DNA from: Heterohyrax brucei
Lineage: Eukaryota > Chordata > Mammalia > Hyracoidea > Procaviidae
NCBI GenBank assembly: GCA_028571685.1
Contig: CM053148.1
Coordinates: forward strand, 92,092,001 to 92,156,000
Direction: 5' to 3'
Length of the DNA: 64,000 bases
Positions within the stretch are counted from its first letter, which is position 1. Each line of letters starts with the position of its first letter. A model generated the notes under the pieces. That model searched no databases. It worked only from the letters and a program-made list of their open reading frames with translations, and was not told the DNA's origin. Position numbers and translations under genes: made by a program. Shown piece by piece: positions 53,810-64,000 of this stretch.

Positions 53810-55309
53810 AAAGCAGAAGCATGTGACTTTCCTTATATCTGAAAACATGTTTAGCAAGCATCAGATTGGAACTATATACATTTGAATCTCTTGCCTCTTG
53901 ACTGTTCCTTTGAACCTACTTACATGAGATTGGCAGAGAGTAGTCAACCATATCCAAACCAAAGAGAGAAAGATTTATAACTTTTTAATAAAATAATTTA
54001 AAAAATAAAAATAAAAAAACCTCTGTAGAAAAATAAAGTGAAAAAGTGCACTGGAGCATTTCACGTATTATGCTAACCCTGAATCAAAATAGTAATAAAC
54101 CTTTAAACCTGCAGATAAGCACAAATCAAGCATTTTTCATTTTTATTCTTATTTTCATTTTATTCTTATACATGGCTGTTGCAAACATATAAAGCACAGT
54201 TGCCACACGGCTGAAATTTATTTCAAAATTTATCGCAGAGAATGTGTTACGTTACCATGTGAAGAAATAGGCTAATTAATCATTTTTCCTGCATGTGATA
54301 AAGAGATAACATTTAATTACCCAGGACACTAAGTAAAATATATATATGTGGAAGTCATCTGACGTATAATTGATGTAAAATTGAAAAAGAGTACATTTGC
54401 ACTTTCATCACTTCTGTGATCACTTTGGGCAGCTAAGATTAATTAAAAATACAGAAATCAGAGCTGAAACCAGCACCAAAGCCAACTCTTCAGACAAAGA
54501 CTGGGCTAGACTATATGACATAGAGTGATGTTGGTGAAGAATGTGCTTCTTGGCTTAATTATACACACGACACTATCTGAGCAATTCCTCTCTAGAGGTG
54601 AGATGAGAGGATGGAAGGGAACACGAGTTGGCTGAATAGATACTGGAAATTCAAGGTGGAAAAGAGGAGTGTACTGTTACCTGGGGAGGGGAGAGCAGTT
54701 AGAGTCACATCACAGTATGTGTTTGGGATTTTATGTGGCAAACTGATTTGGATTGCAAAGTTTTACTTTAAGCACAATAGAATGTCACACGTGCACACAC
54801 ACAAAAAAATACAGAGTGAAAGCGAGTCCATATCTGGTTTCACATGGAGACACATGAAGTATTTTTATGTTTCTACAATTATTAAAGTTCAAAACCAACA
54901 AAGAGCTCTGTCTTGAGACATTGTTGAGGTATTTGAAATACTCTTCATTTGTGACTTGCCAATTAGAACAGCCAAGCTCTATGAGAGCATTCAGATCGTT
55001 AATTGAAGCCGATGAATTTCTGATAATAAAGAACTGACAAATTTTATTCAGGCCAGCAATTCACTATACTGGATTTTAGTATTCAAGTGCTGTTACTTCA
55101 GTATTATTTTTAAAAACTAAACTTCAGAGTTTTTATTCAGATTTTATCCATTTTCTCATTACTTTCTTTTTTCTGTTTCAAGATTCAGTCCAACATACTG
55201 AAATGCGTTTTAGAGTACTGTTTCATTAGTCTTTCTCAGTCAGTGACATTTCCTCTGTTTTTCTCTATTTTTCAAGCCCTTAGAGTTTTCAGGAGCATTT
55301 TGTCATACT

Positions 55310-55387
55310 CTGGGGGTCAGTTCTACCCTGGCCCCTAGGGTTACCATGAGTCGGATCTCTCTCGAAGGCACTTGGCTTGGCTGGCTC
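55310..55387 (+). repeat. AfroSINE 3' fragment (TTGGC-tailed subfamily)
   Basis: 'gggggtcagttctaccctgg' to 'gaaggcacttggcttggctg', 5'-truncated. It is a close relative of 50372-50441 and 20700-20791. Confidence 0.9.
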
Positions 55388-55749
55388 CTCTAATTATATC
55401 TGATACTTCCCCCCCCCCCAATTTAGTTCTAGTTATAGGTCTATGAAAAGAATATTAGGGAGATGTAGTCGTCTCATCACATATCAGGGGTCACATAACA
55501 TCCTCTTGATATCAAAGATGATGTTAAAAGTGGTTTTGACAAAATTTTCCACCCCATTCTTTGAAAGCAAGTCACTAAGTCCAGCTTACATTCAAACAGA
55601 TGAAGCGGACATGAAGTTCCATTTCATGGATGGGAAGTATCTACAAATACTGTTTGGAATCCTTCTACAAGGAAGAACTGTATCTTGTCTCCCAGTGATC
55701 TAGTTTATTCAAGCATTTATTGATATCAGTATGGAATTACATATACTTA
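55388..55749. other. Unassigned sequence
   Basis: It holds a C-run at about 55409-55419. An 86-codon ATG frame at 55443-55703 has no recognisable domain. Confidence 0.35.
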
Positions 55750-55761
55750 TTTTATATTGTG

Positions 55762-55922
55762 GAAACCCTGGTGGTGTAACTAAGTGTCACAGCTGCTAAT
55801 CAGGCGGTTGGCAGTTCAAATCCACCAAGGTCCTTGGAAACTCTGTGGCAGAGTTGCGCTCTGTCTCATAGGGCCACTATGAGTTGGAACTGGTGTGACG
55901 GCGATGCCTTTGGTTTTGGTTC
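55762..55922 (+). repeat. AfroSINE, sense, with near-perfect target duplication
   Basis: Head 'gaaaccctggtggtgtaact', box B-like 'ggcagttcaaatccacc', tail 'tttggttttggtt'. 'ttttatattgtg' (55750-55761) and 'ttttctattgtg' (55923-55934) flank it, differing at one base. Confidence 0.9.
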
Positions 55923-56093
55923 TTTTCTATTGTGAGTTATTTTCCAATAATAGTTTATTTACTTTTCTGCTCAATTTTACACATTTGGCCAGTGGGAATT
56001 ATTTCAGTCTGGCTTCTGTCTCCCTTTAACAAAGCCCTACTTATTTATTCACTGGGTTTGGTCTGGTTTCTTTTTTGCTCCTTACTTTCTGGT

Positions 56094-56235
56094 TGGAAAC
56101 CCTGGTGGCATAATAATTAACTGCTACAGCTCTAACCAACAGGTTGGCAGTTTGAACCCACCAAGTACTCTTTGGAAAGTCTATGGGACAGTTCTACTCT
56201 CCTACAGGAACTTGATGGCAGTGGGTTTGGGGTTT
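56094..56235 (+). repeat. AfroSINE, sense, with target duplication
   Basis: Head 'tggaaaccctggtggc', tail 'gtgggtttggggtttt'. Internally deleted between 'ctctcctacagg' and 'aacttgatggcag'. 'tactttctggt' (56083-56093) and 'tattttctggt' (56236-56246) flank it. Confidence 0.9.
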
Positions 56236-56849
56236 TATTTTCTGGTACTACAAGATGCTACAGATACATCCTGTATTTTCTGTGCCCCAGCTCTAGAATC
56301 ATTTATTGATGGAGTCCTAGATCCTTTTATTAGAGAATTTTATTCATTAAGAAACCACAATCTGAGCTCTGGGAATGCTCATTGTTACTAAAATACCATT
56401 TCTTCCACACCCTTTCAGCAGATAGAGCTAGATAATAAACACATGTGTTAGCTCAGGTAGACGCACTGATCTATAATTGTTTTAGAAACTATCCATCTGT
56501 AGGCTTATTAAGCTAAATATATGTTTATACTGCTGTCTTTCTAGACTTTCCTATTTAATGGTAACAACCCCCTCACTGGAGGAATCTAGATCCTGTCATC
56601 TACAGCCCATTTACTTATTTGTTCAATTTAAAAAAAAAAATGTGTTCAAAATTTTTGCATTATTTTGCAACTTTATTTCAACTTTTTATTGAACATACAA
56701 AATATGGTAGAACCTGGAAACTGTAAGACATATATTTTTTCAATTTTACATGGCAGATCTATAGGTAATGAGCTCTTCTTTAGACGTTTAACTGCACGTG
56801 TTAAGCTGCTCTTATTTAAGACATAATTTCAAGATCTATTATACAAAGT
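56236..56849. other. Unassigned sequence
   Basis: A+T-rich with an A-run near 56631-56640. No gene or named repeat. Confidence 0.35.
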
Positions 56850-57262
56850 TTTAATTTTGTATGGCTGCCATAATAAATTACAACAAGGTGGATGACTTAA
56901 CAAGAGACATTTATTTTCTCACAGTTCTGGTGAGAAGTCCACAGTCAAGACATCAGCATGATTTGTTCCTTCTGGAGGCTCTGAAGGGGACTGTTTTCTA
57001 TGACTTTCTCCTAGCTTCTGGTAGGTGATAGTATTCCTTGGTGCTTCTTGACTTGCAACTACATTACTAAAGTCTCTGCCTCTGTGTATGTCTGTGTGTC
57101 CCTGAGTCTTCACATGGTCTTCTTATAAGCACTTTTTCACTAATACGACTATGTCTTAAATTGATTACATCTGTGAAGATCCTCTTTCCAAACAATATCA
57201 TGTTAGAAGATACTGGTTAATATTCAAATGTTTTCTGAGAGACACAACTCAATCTGTAATAT
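56850..57262 (-). mobile_element. Old LTR-like relic, antisense (MaLR/MLT-like)
   Basis: Antisense order 'gtatggctgccataataaat', 'tttattttctcacagttctg', 'cttctcctagcttctggtag'-like, 'gtcttcacatggtcttctta', 'gagacacaactcaatctgta'. This is the reverse of the 'tggattgaattgtgtc...gtgagaaataaat' layout of mammalian LTRs of this class. It is much more diverged than the LTRs at 27.6 and 44.5 kb. Confidence 0.5.
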
Positions 57263-57799
57263 ATATTTCAGGCCTAAATGAAGCTGAGGCAGAATAATTT
57301 ACAAGTAGTGGAAGGAAAAATTGGAAAAGAGTAAGTTTTAATGAATATTTTCAGTAACTCAAATACCTGAACTCTCTCCTTTACAAGGCTGTATTATAAT
57401 TACATACATGTAGAAATTAACATGCAGAAAACCGAGAGTAATGCAAATGTTGTTTTCCATAGACATGAAAAGAAATTCTATCTAGTAGAAAGGCAATTAG
57501 GTTTCCTCCTCACTGTGGAGAAAGAAGCTGAATATGCACATATGGAACACATTTATCATTCCTCAGTATGTGATAACTTCTTCAGTGACCTCACTAATTC
57601 AGTAAAATAAAATTTGACATATTCATTTTATGTGTGTTAAAAGTATTTTTTAATAGGGGCTACAGGGTAAAGGAATTCACAGTCAGGTAGAGATGTATTT
57701 TGATAGTTGCTTAATTTTTCTACAAGTTACTTGGAGAACATACTTTGAGATGAAAGCAAATTAAACAACAGTATACCAGAACTTAAGAGTGGCAACAAA
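57263..57799. other. Unassigned sequence
   Basis: No clear landmark. The rightmost part may already belong to the following L1. Confidence 0.3.
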
Positions 57800-59667
57800 A
57801 CCATTACTTAAAGTGAAAGTTATAGTGATTAATGCCTACTATAAAAATAAGAAAGTTCTGAAGTCAATGGCCTAGTTGTCTACCTTACGACACTACAAAA
57901 ATAAATGTAAACAAGATCTAAAAGGAAGATAGGAAATGAAAGGATAGGAAAAGACAGAACTTGATGAAGGAGAGAAAAGAAAAACTGTACATAGAATCTA
58001 TGAATTCAAAAACTGGCCCTTTGAAAAGATGAACCAGATGACCGATAAAAACAGAAAGAAGGGTGAAATTACTGGAATCAGAAAAAAAGAGGAGAAATGA
58101 CTATCAAAACTACAGAAACAAATAAAAGATTATGGATGAAATTGAAAACTGAAAAACACTGGTGAAGAAACAGAAAGAGATCTAAATAAATGCAGACATC
58201 TATGTTCATTGACTAGAAGACTTAACATTGTTATGATGCAAAATCTACTGAAAATGAATAGAATTCATATTAAATTTCCAGTGATTCTTACACAGATGGA
58301 AAAAAATCAATCTGCAAATTTGTATAGAATTACAAGTGGCCGCAAATAATCTAAACAATCCTAAAAAAAGAACATGTAAGAGAACTCCCATTGTTAGTTT
58401 CAAAACATATTACAAAACTACAGTCACAAAAATAGTGGAGTAATAACAGAAAGATAGACACACAGACCAATGGAATATGATTGAGAATCCAAAAGATACT
58501 TATGTATTTTCAACCAGTTGGTTTTTGACAAGATGTCAAATCTATTCAATGGAGAAAGAACAGTGTCTTCAACAATGGTGTCGAGACAACTGGATCTTCA
58601 CTGAAAAAAAGTCTTCAGTGCGGACCCCATCATGCACTGTATACCAAAATTATTTCAAAATGGATCAGCAATCTAATCTGTAAGAGGTAACCATACAACT
58701 TTTAGAAAAAAAAAGGATAAAGTACTTAAGTGATTGTTAAATAGGATACCCCAAACAGGGGAAACAAGTGAAAAATAAAACATAAGTTGAACACTAGCAA
58801 AATTAAAACCGTGTATCAGGGAACATTATAGAGAAAATGAAATGAAAATCCATAGAATAAGATAGAGTATTCAATAAACTGGTATCAAAGTTTAATACCC
58901 AAAAATATAAAGACCACACAAGACTCAACAAAGAAAAAGTCTAAAATTCCAATTAATAAGTGGGCAAAGGACTGAAGTAGATATTTTTGTGAAGATGAAT
59001 TATGAATATTCAAGTAGTACATGAAAAAATGGTCAAAATTATTAGTCATCATATGTATGTAAATTAGCCACACCTACGTCATACTCGCTAGAACAGCTAC
59101 AAACAAAAAGATATATAATGACAACTGTTAACAAAGATGTGAAGAAATTGAAATTTTCATGCATTGTCAAAGCAAATGTAAAATTATACAGATGCTTTGG
59201 AAAATTAACTATTTCTCAAAAAGTTCCTCAGAATTATGATATGACCCAGGAACTCCATCTCTAGGTATATACCCCAAAGGAATAAGAATATATGTCCACA
59301 AAAGAACTGGTACACAAATGTTCAGAACAGCGTTAAATAATCAGTTTGTAAACAACTCAAATGTCCATCTACCAATGAAATTTTGGTATATGTGTACAAC
59401 GAAATGTTATTCAGCCATAAAAAGAGGATGAATTGATAATACATACTACAATGTGAATGAACTTTGTAAAAATTTGCTTAGTGAAAGAAGCCAGTTGCAG
59501 AAGACTACATATAATATAATTTCATTTATGTGACATGTCTAGAATGGCAAATCTTTAGAGACCCGGAGTACACTGGTAGTTGGGTAGAACTGGGGTGGTG
59601 GAAGGATGAATAAATGGACAGTGACAGCTAAAGGGGGCAAGATATTTTTTAATAATTAAAAAAAAAT
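57800..59667 (+). mobile_element. Old LINE-1, 5'-truncated and internally deleted
   Basis: ORF2 pieces are recognisable. They are a stretch corresponding to the region before RT ('attcaaaaactggccctttg', 'aaaagatgaaccagatga'), then after a deletion the C-terminal region ('cacacagaccaatggaatat', 'gtgtcttcaacaatggtg'). After these come 'ctaggtatataccccaaagg', 'tgttattcagccataaaaag' and the 3' end with an A-run (59657-59666). The central RT core is absent. The 68-codon frame 58477-58683 is the best surviving ORF2 fragment. It is more diverged than the L1 at 5.3-8.9 kb and comes from an older subfamily. Confidence 0.85.
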
Positions 59668-59852
59668 GATTGCCATCCAGTCCATCTCCACCCATAGTGA
59701 CCCCACAGGACAGAGCAGAACTGTCCTCAGAGGGTTTTCAAGGCTGTGTTCTTTATAGAAGCAAACTGACACATTCTTCTTGTAACAGCCTGTTTATGAG
59801 TTAGAACTCCCAACCTTTTGTGAGTGCTTTAGCCACTGTGCCTTCTCAGTGA
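59668..59852 (-). repeat. AfroSINE, long form
   Basis: Antisense: 'gattgccatccagtccatct' to 'gccactgtgccttctcag', with the long-form middle. It starts exactly at the A-rich end of the L1. Confidence 0.85.
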
Positions 59853-61394
59853 GTGTGACTACAACTCATTGAATTGTTCATATTCAATGGATGAATTTTA
59901 TAGTCTGTGAATATCTCAAGAAAGCTGTTGCAAGAACAACAAAGAATGAAATGTGAAGTAACTTCCTAGTGACACTGTGACAAATTATAGTAATTTGATA
60001 TGTAGCTCGGGCTTCAGATATCTACTTTATTCTTCTTTTCATGTGTATGATGGTGTGTGTTTGTGTGTATGTGTCGTTTGAGTGCTAGGCTTGACATTAA
60101 GTTTTAGATACCCAGTATAAAGGATGACCAAATCTATTTGTCTGATTCTAACGAGATAGGTGCCACAAAACTGTACTAAACTCTTGAATCCTCATTCATA
60201 GAAGCAGTGTTTAAGGAATTAGGAAAAAAAGGTGATTTCTAAGCTATTTTTTTGAAAATGGTAGTATTTTTTTCCTCAGGAACATAGGGATGGGATTCAT
60301 TAAAGTCAAAGACAGTAAAATTCACAAAGACTAGGAAGAGTGAATCATTATTACTTCCAGAAATGAAAAATAATGAAATCACTTAGTTCAAAACAAGAAA
60401 TAGGAAGTAATGATGGTTTTTAACATGCAAATATGTGTCAGAGGAAGAACAGTTTAGAGGGAAAGTTCATACCTCCATTTGGAACACAACGGATTTGGGC
60501 ACATCTACCTGTTTCTAAGTGTTTCAAAACTTAGAGACAAATTACTAGAGACACCAAAATTTTGAGAGATTTTTGCTGGAGAAGTTTATTTGAAAACCAT
60601 CCAAATCAATGTCAGTCTTGAAACTTTGGTAGGAAAAAAATTTCTACAAGTATATAGACAGCAAAGAGAACTACAAAGGTAGTTCTTTACAGAGGGCTTG
60701 TAGTTAGAAGTGAAAAAGAAGGCAGAGTCCACGCCAACAGTTGTTGTTATAGATACAGATGGAAAAATTGGTTGACAATTACTGCGAAAATAACATCAAG
60801 AGGGATTCAAGGAAAATGAATGTCCAGCTACTACAGAGAAACCAAACAGGATAAAGATGAGAAAAAAGGGTTTAGTAATGAGAAGGATCTTGATGATCCA
60901 GTAAAAATTAGTTTTTGTAATGAGAAAGGTTTGGAAAATCACATATGAAAAGGAATTGCATGCAGAAATTTCATATTTCTTTTTAGCAACTGCAATATAA
61001 GAACTAAAGAGTTATCAAACTGTGGTGTGAATGTGACTAGCTAGGTGAATTTTTAAGATCCCATACTTGAACATGGCTTTCTACCCGACTTCTTTTCATC
61101 ATTGAATCCTAGATATTTCACTTTATAGAATACTATGCTTTCTTTCTTTTTTTTATTTTTTTCCTTATCTCACCTTGACAGTTTCTGTCACCCTTACTGA
61201 TTTCTTCTTTCCTTCTTCAAGTTTGAGCAACTGACTCAGGCTCAGTGCTGGATCCTGTATCTTTTTTTTTTTTTAAATCTAATTCACTTCCTTGGGGACG
61301 TCACCAAATGTTATGGCTTTCCAGAATATAGCTCTTCCCCCTACTTCCCTTTTAAGCTCTAGATTCACTATCTGAGGTCTCCTTCTGATGTACG
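59853..61394. other. Long stretch without recognisable repeat
   Basis: No gene, SINE, LINE or LTR landmark is seen, only short T- and A-runs. Confidence 0.4.
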
Positions 61395-61395
61395 C

Positions 61396-61568
61396 AAAAC
61401 CCTGGTGGTGTAATGGTTAAGTTCTACAGCTGCTAGCTAAAAAGTCCACATTTCAAATCCACCAAGCGTTCTTTGGAGATTTTACAGTGCTGTTCTACTC
61501 TGTCTAAAGCATCACTGTGAATCAGAATCAACTCGACAGCAGTGGGTTTGGTGATTTGATTTTTGATT
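61396..61568 (+). repeat. AfroSINE, sense, near complete
   Basis: 'caaaaccctggtggtgtaat' to 'tcgacagcagtgggtttggt'. Box A-like 'tggttaagttc' is present, but box B is decayed ('cacatttcaaatccacc'). Confidence 0.9.
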
Positions 61569-62380
61569 TATAAAAAAATTGTCAAAATTTTTGGAACTGA
61601 ACCCTTAATCTCCTCCCATGGCAAAGTGAATCATGTTAAGACATGTTTTATAATTTTATCATCTCATAAGAGAGTAGCTCCATCCATACAGGTCCCTAGG
61701 CAATAAAATTTAAAATTAGAATTTATTATTATTATTTTTTTATTTTTTAATCGTAAATACTTTCTCTTCATTACCAGACTTTCTTGGGTTTGTCTTCAAA
61801 TGTATCCAGACTATGACCATTTCTCAGAATCTTTACTCTACCACTCTGGTCCAAGAAACAGTACTCCACCAGCTAGGTTATCACATTACCTGGTCTCCTT
61901 ACAGGTTTACTTGCTTCTCCTTTTGTGTTCACACTGTTATTTCTCCATAAGGATTAAGAGCTACCTTTTGGAAACATAGATTAGAACATCACTAAATTCC
62001 TGCCATTATACTGGGATGGAAAGCTGAATTCTTACCTTTGGGTCCCTACACGATTGGGCCAATTCTTCGTTTTTCTCTCATTATCTCTATGTCAGCTGCA
62101 CTGCTTCATATACATTTCCTATACACCAAACGTGAGTTCCTGCCTTGTGGTCTTCATGCCACTACCGTCTTCTGCTTTGAAAGTACCATGCTGAAAATCT
62201 GCAAAGCTGTTTAGTCTGCACTTCTGTCTAACCCCATCTCAAAAAAAATTTTCATTAAGACATTCTTTACTCATTCTGTTTAAAATTGTGGACTGGTTTT
62301 TCCCTCAATGTTAGCTCTCTGCAGAGCTTTTCCTTTCCTTTTTTTTTTTAAAAAAAAGCAATTATTACTGCTTTACAGTA
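61569..62380. other. Unassigned sequence
   Basis: An A/T-rich simple stretch lies at 61722-61750. Otherwise nothing is recognised. Confidence 0.35.
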
Positions 62381-62390
62381 ATAAATCCTA

Positions 62391-62399
62391 GCCAAGCCA
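62391..62399. repeat. 9-bp AfroSINE-tail micro-insertion between 11-bp repeats
   Basis: 'gccaagcca' equals the TTGGC-type SINE tail in antisense. It lies between two exact copies of 'aataaatccta' (62380-62390 and 62400-62410). The layout matches the longer tail insertions at 39578 and 49071. Confidence 0.65.
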
Positions 62400-62461
62400 A
62401 ATAAATCCTACTCGTATTCATTTTGTGTATTTTCTTGCAGGTAAGCCCTGCATGTGTTAGA

Positions 62462-62500
62462 GTTGTTGGTGTTGGTGTTGTGTGTTGGTGTTGGTGTTGT
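62462..62500 (+). repeat. (GTTGGT)n microsatellite
   Basis: About six imperfect GTTGGT units. Confidence 0.9.
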
Positions 62501-62634
62501 TCACTGAAGTGTCATAAAAGCCTAGAATAGGGCCTGCTATTAGATGCTTAGCAAAGACAAAGTCACTGCAGAAATATGGTCAGGAAGAAATAAATTCCAC
62601 TGCAGATTACCTTTCCATGGCCTTTTCAGAGAAT

Positions 62635-62810
62635 GACTCCACCAGTTGCCAGTTGTATAACTTTAGGAATGTTCTCTAAACCCTTTAGTCTTTGTTTTCT
62701 AGTACGTGAAATAGGGATAATGTTATTTAGATCTTGGAGGTATCAATATGTACAATGTACCTGGAACATAGTAGATTGTATATAAACCTCAGTTAGGTTT
62801 CCTTTCATTT
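62635..62810 (+). repeat. MIR, sense
   Basis: 'gttgccagttgtataacttt', 'ttctagtacgtgaaataggg' and 'cctggaacatagtagattgt' follow the MIR order. Confidence 0.65.
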
Positions 62811-63868
62811 ATTCATGTTGTACAGATGTTTTAGTCCATAACTGAAATAAATTTGGTAGAAAATATCTATGGACCTAAGTTTTCTATAATATATAATTTT
62901 GTTATTATTACTTATTTAAGTGCTAGTTTACAGTTTGATTCAGTTTGTCATACAAAAACGTGCACACTTTATTATGTGACCCCAGTTGTTCTGCCCACTC
63001 TGTGACAGCACACTTCTCCTCGCCACCCTGTATTTCCCATGTCCATTCAACCAGCAGCTGTCCTCCTCCACCCTTTCATCTCACCTCTGGACAGGAGCTA
63101 CCCAGTTAGCCTCATGCATTTACTTTAAGCCAAGAAGCACACTCTTCACTAGTATCACTTTATGTCCGGTCCAGTCTTTTCTGAAGAATTGACTTCTAGA
63201 ATGGTTTCGGTTCTAAGCTAATAGAGTCCAGGGACTTTGTCTTCCAAGGACCCTCCAGTCTTTTGGATCACCCTGTCTCCTCTTTCAGTGTTTTCCACAA
63301 CCTATCTTAGTGGATTTAGATTGTCCAATTTTTGTTTTAAGCATAATGTATTTCATGCTTTAACATCCTATTAGCACACTATAACTATTCTGAATATTAG
63401 GTTAATTGCAGAAAATGTGCTTTTGAAATGCTGTAATTTCAGCAGCTGGAAGCCTGTCTAAAATGAGATTTGTGGTTTTGTAACGTGGATTCAGATGTAT
63501 TGGAATGAGAAACCATGATTTATTAAAAATTATTAGCCTTCAAGAATTGTGATTGGAACATTTTCTTTCCGTGACCACAATGTGTTAGATATCTGAGGTC
63601 TGGACTGTCAATGAATGACTTCATTGAATCTGCCTGGAACAGATCATTTCCAGTAGATGACCTTCAGACTAGTATTTGTTCAGCTGAGTCAGAGCAGAGG
63701 GCCTGTCAGTAGCCATCCAGGCATGTCCTTCTCAGAGATGAAACACTTACTGTTGTTAGGAAAACATTAATCTTGAGCCTAGTGTGCAAGTTCTATTATA
63801 GCAGTGCTTTCATCATTAACTGACACAATGAAATATAAAGACTTGAGTTTCAAAGGAGAAACAAAGAC
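62811..63868. other. Mostly unique sequence
   Basis: No named repeat. A 68-codon ATG frame at 62986-63192 has a Cys/Ser/Thr-rich composition but no recognisable domain and no splice support. Confidence 0.4.
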
Positions 63869-63869
63869 A

Positions 63870-64000
63870 AAAAAACACCCCATTGCTCTTGAACTGATTC
63901 TGACTCATAGAGACCATCCCTATAGGACAGAATAGAACTGCCCCGTGGGGCTTCCATGGACCAGTTCATGGATTCAGACTGCTGACCTCTTGGTTAGCAG
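63870..64000 (-). repeat. AfroSINE, cut by the window edge
   Basis: Antisense: 'aaaaaacaccccattgctct' to 'cctcttggttagcag'. The head lies beyond the window. Confidence 0.9.

Larger units (their letters stand above)
52828..55309. other. Repeat-poor block
   Basis: It contains the unrecognised frame at 53025-53318 and a (TG)n tract at 53790-53809. It also holds a TAATTA-rich stretch at about 54255-54450 ('ggctaattaatcattttt', 'agattaattaaaaatac'). I saw no transposable element over most of the interval. Confidence 0.45.

Overview
The window looks like mammalian nuclear DNA without a recognisable protein-coding gene. It is A+T-rich, the open frames are short and scattered, and most of the sequence consists of interspersed repeats. 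The diagnostic repeat is a tRNA-derived SINE of the AfroSINE type, present about 60 times. Sense copies read 'aaccctggtggt...ggttaag...gcagttcaaatcc...gagtcagaatcgactc'; antisense copies show 'ttttggttagcagc...accaccagggtttcc'. With abundant RTE (BovB-clade) LINE relics, this points to an afrotherian, most likely a paenungulate such as elephant, manatee or hyrax. The species cannot be fixed from the sequence alone.

Layout. 0-5 kb: RTE relics and sparse SINEs. 5-10 kb: a three-layer nest, in which an RTE 3' fragment is split by a MaLR-type LTR element, itself split by a 3.6-kb L1. 10-16 kb: SINEs, an ancient mammalian repeat (about 11.77-12.72 kb) and another RTE tail. 16-18 kb: an RTE relic interrupted by a 348-bp segment that is an almost perfect copy of DNA about 1 kb upstream. 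18.9-20.3 kb: an RTE inserted into an RTE, with a target-site duplication. 23-30 kb: SINEs, a small minisatellite and an old antisense L1 split by a MaLR internal region plus LTR. 30-38 kb: MIR relics, LTRs and a run of three adjacent SINEs. 38.6-39.4 kb: an internally deleted mariner-like transposon. 40-50 kb: SINE-dense DNA with two more MaLR LTRs. 50.4-55.3 kb: comparatively repeat-poor, with one unrecognised 98-codon ATG frame. 56.8-59.7 kb: an antisense LTR relic and an old L1. 59.9-64 kb: mostly unique sequence with a MIR and a few SINEs.

No RNA gene, CpG-rich promoter or CRISPR array was seen, and I saw no coherent multi-gene system. The most unusual signals are a set of extremely short SINE-tail insertions (9-51 bp) between target-site duplications, the 348-bp templated duplication, the mariner relic and the nested repeats whose order of insertion can be read directly.
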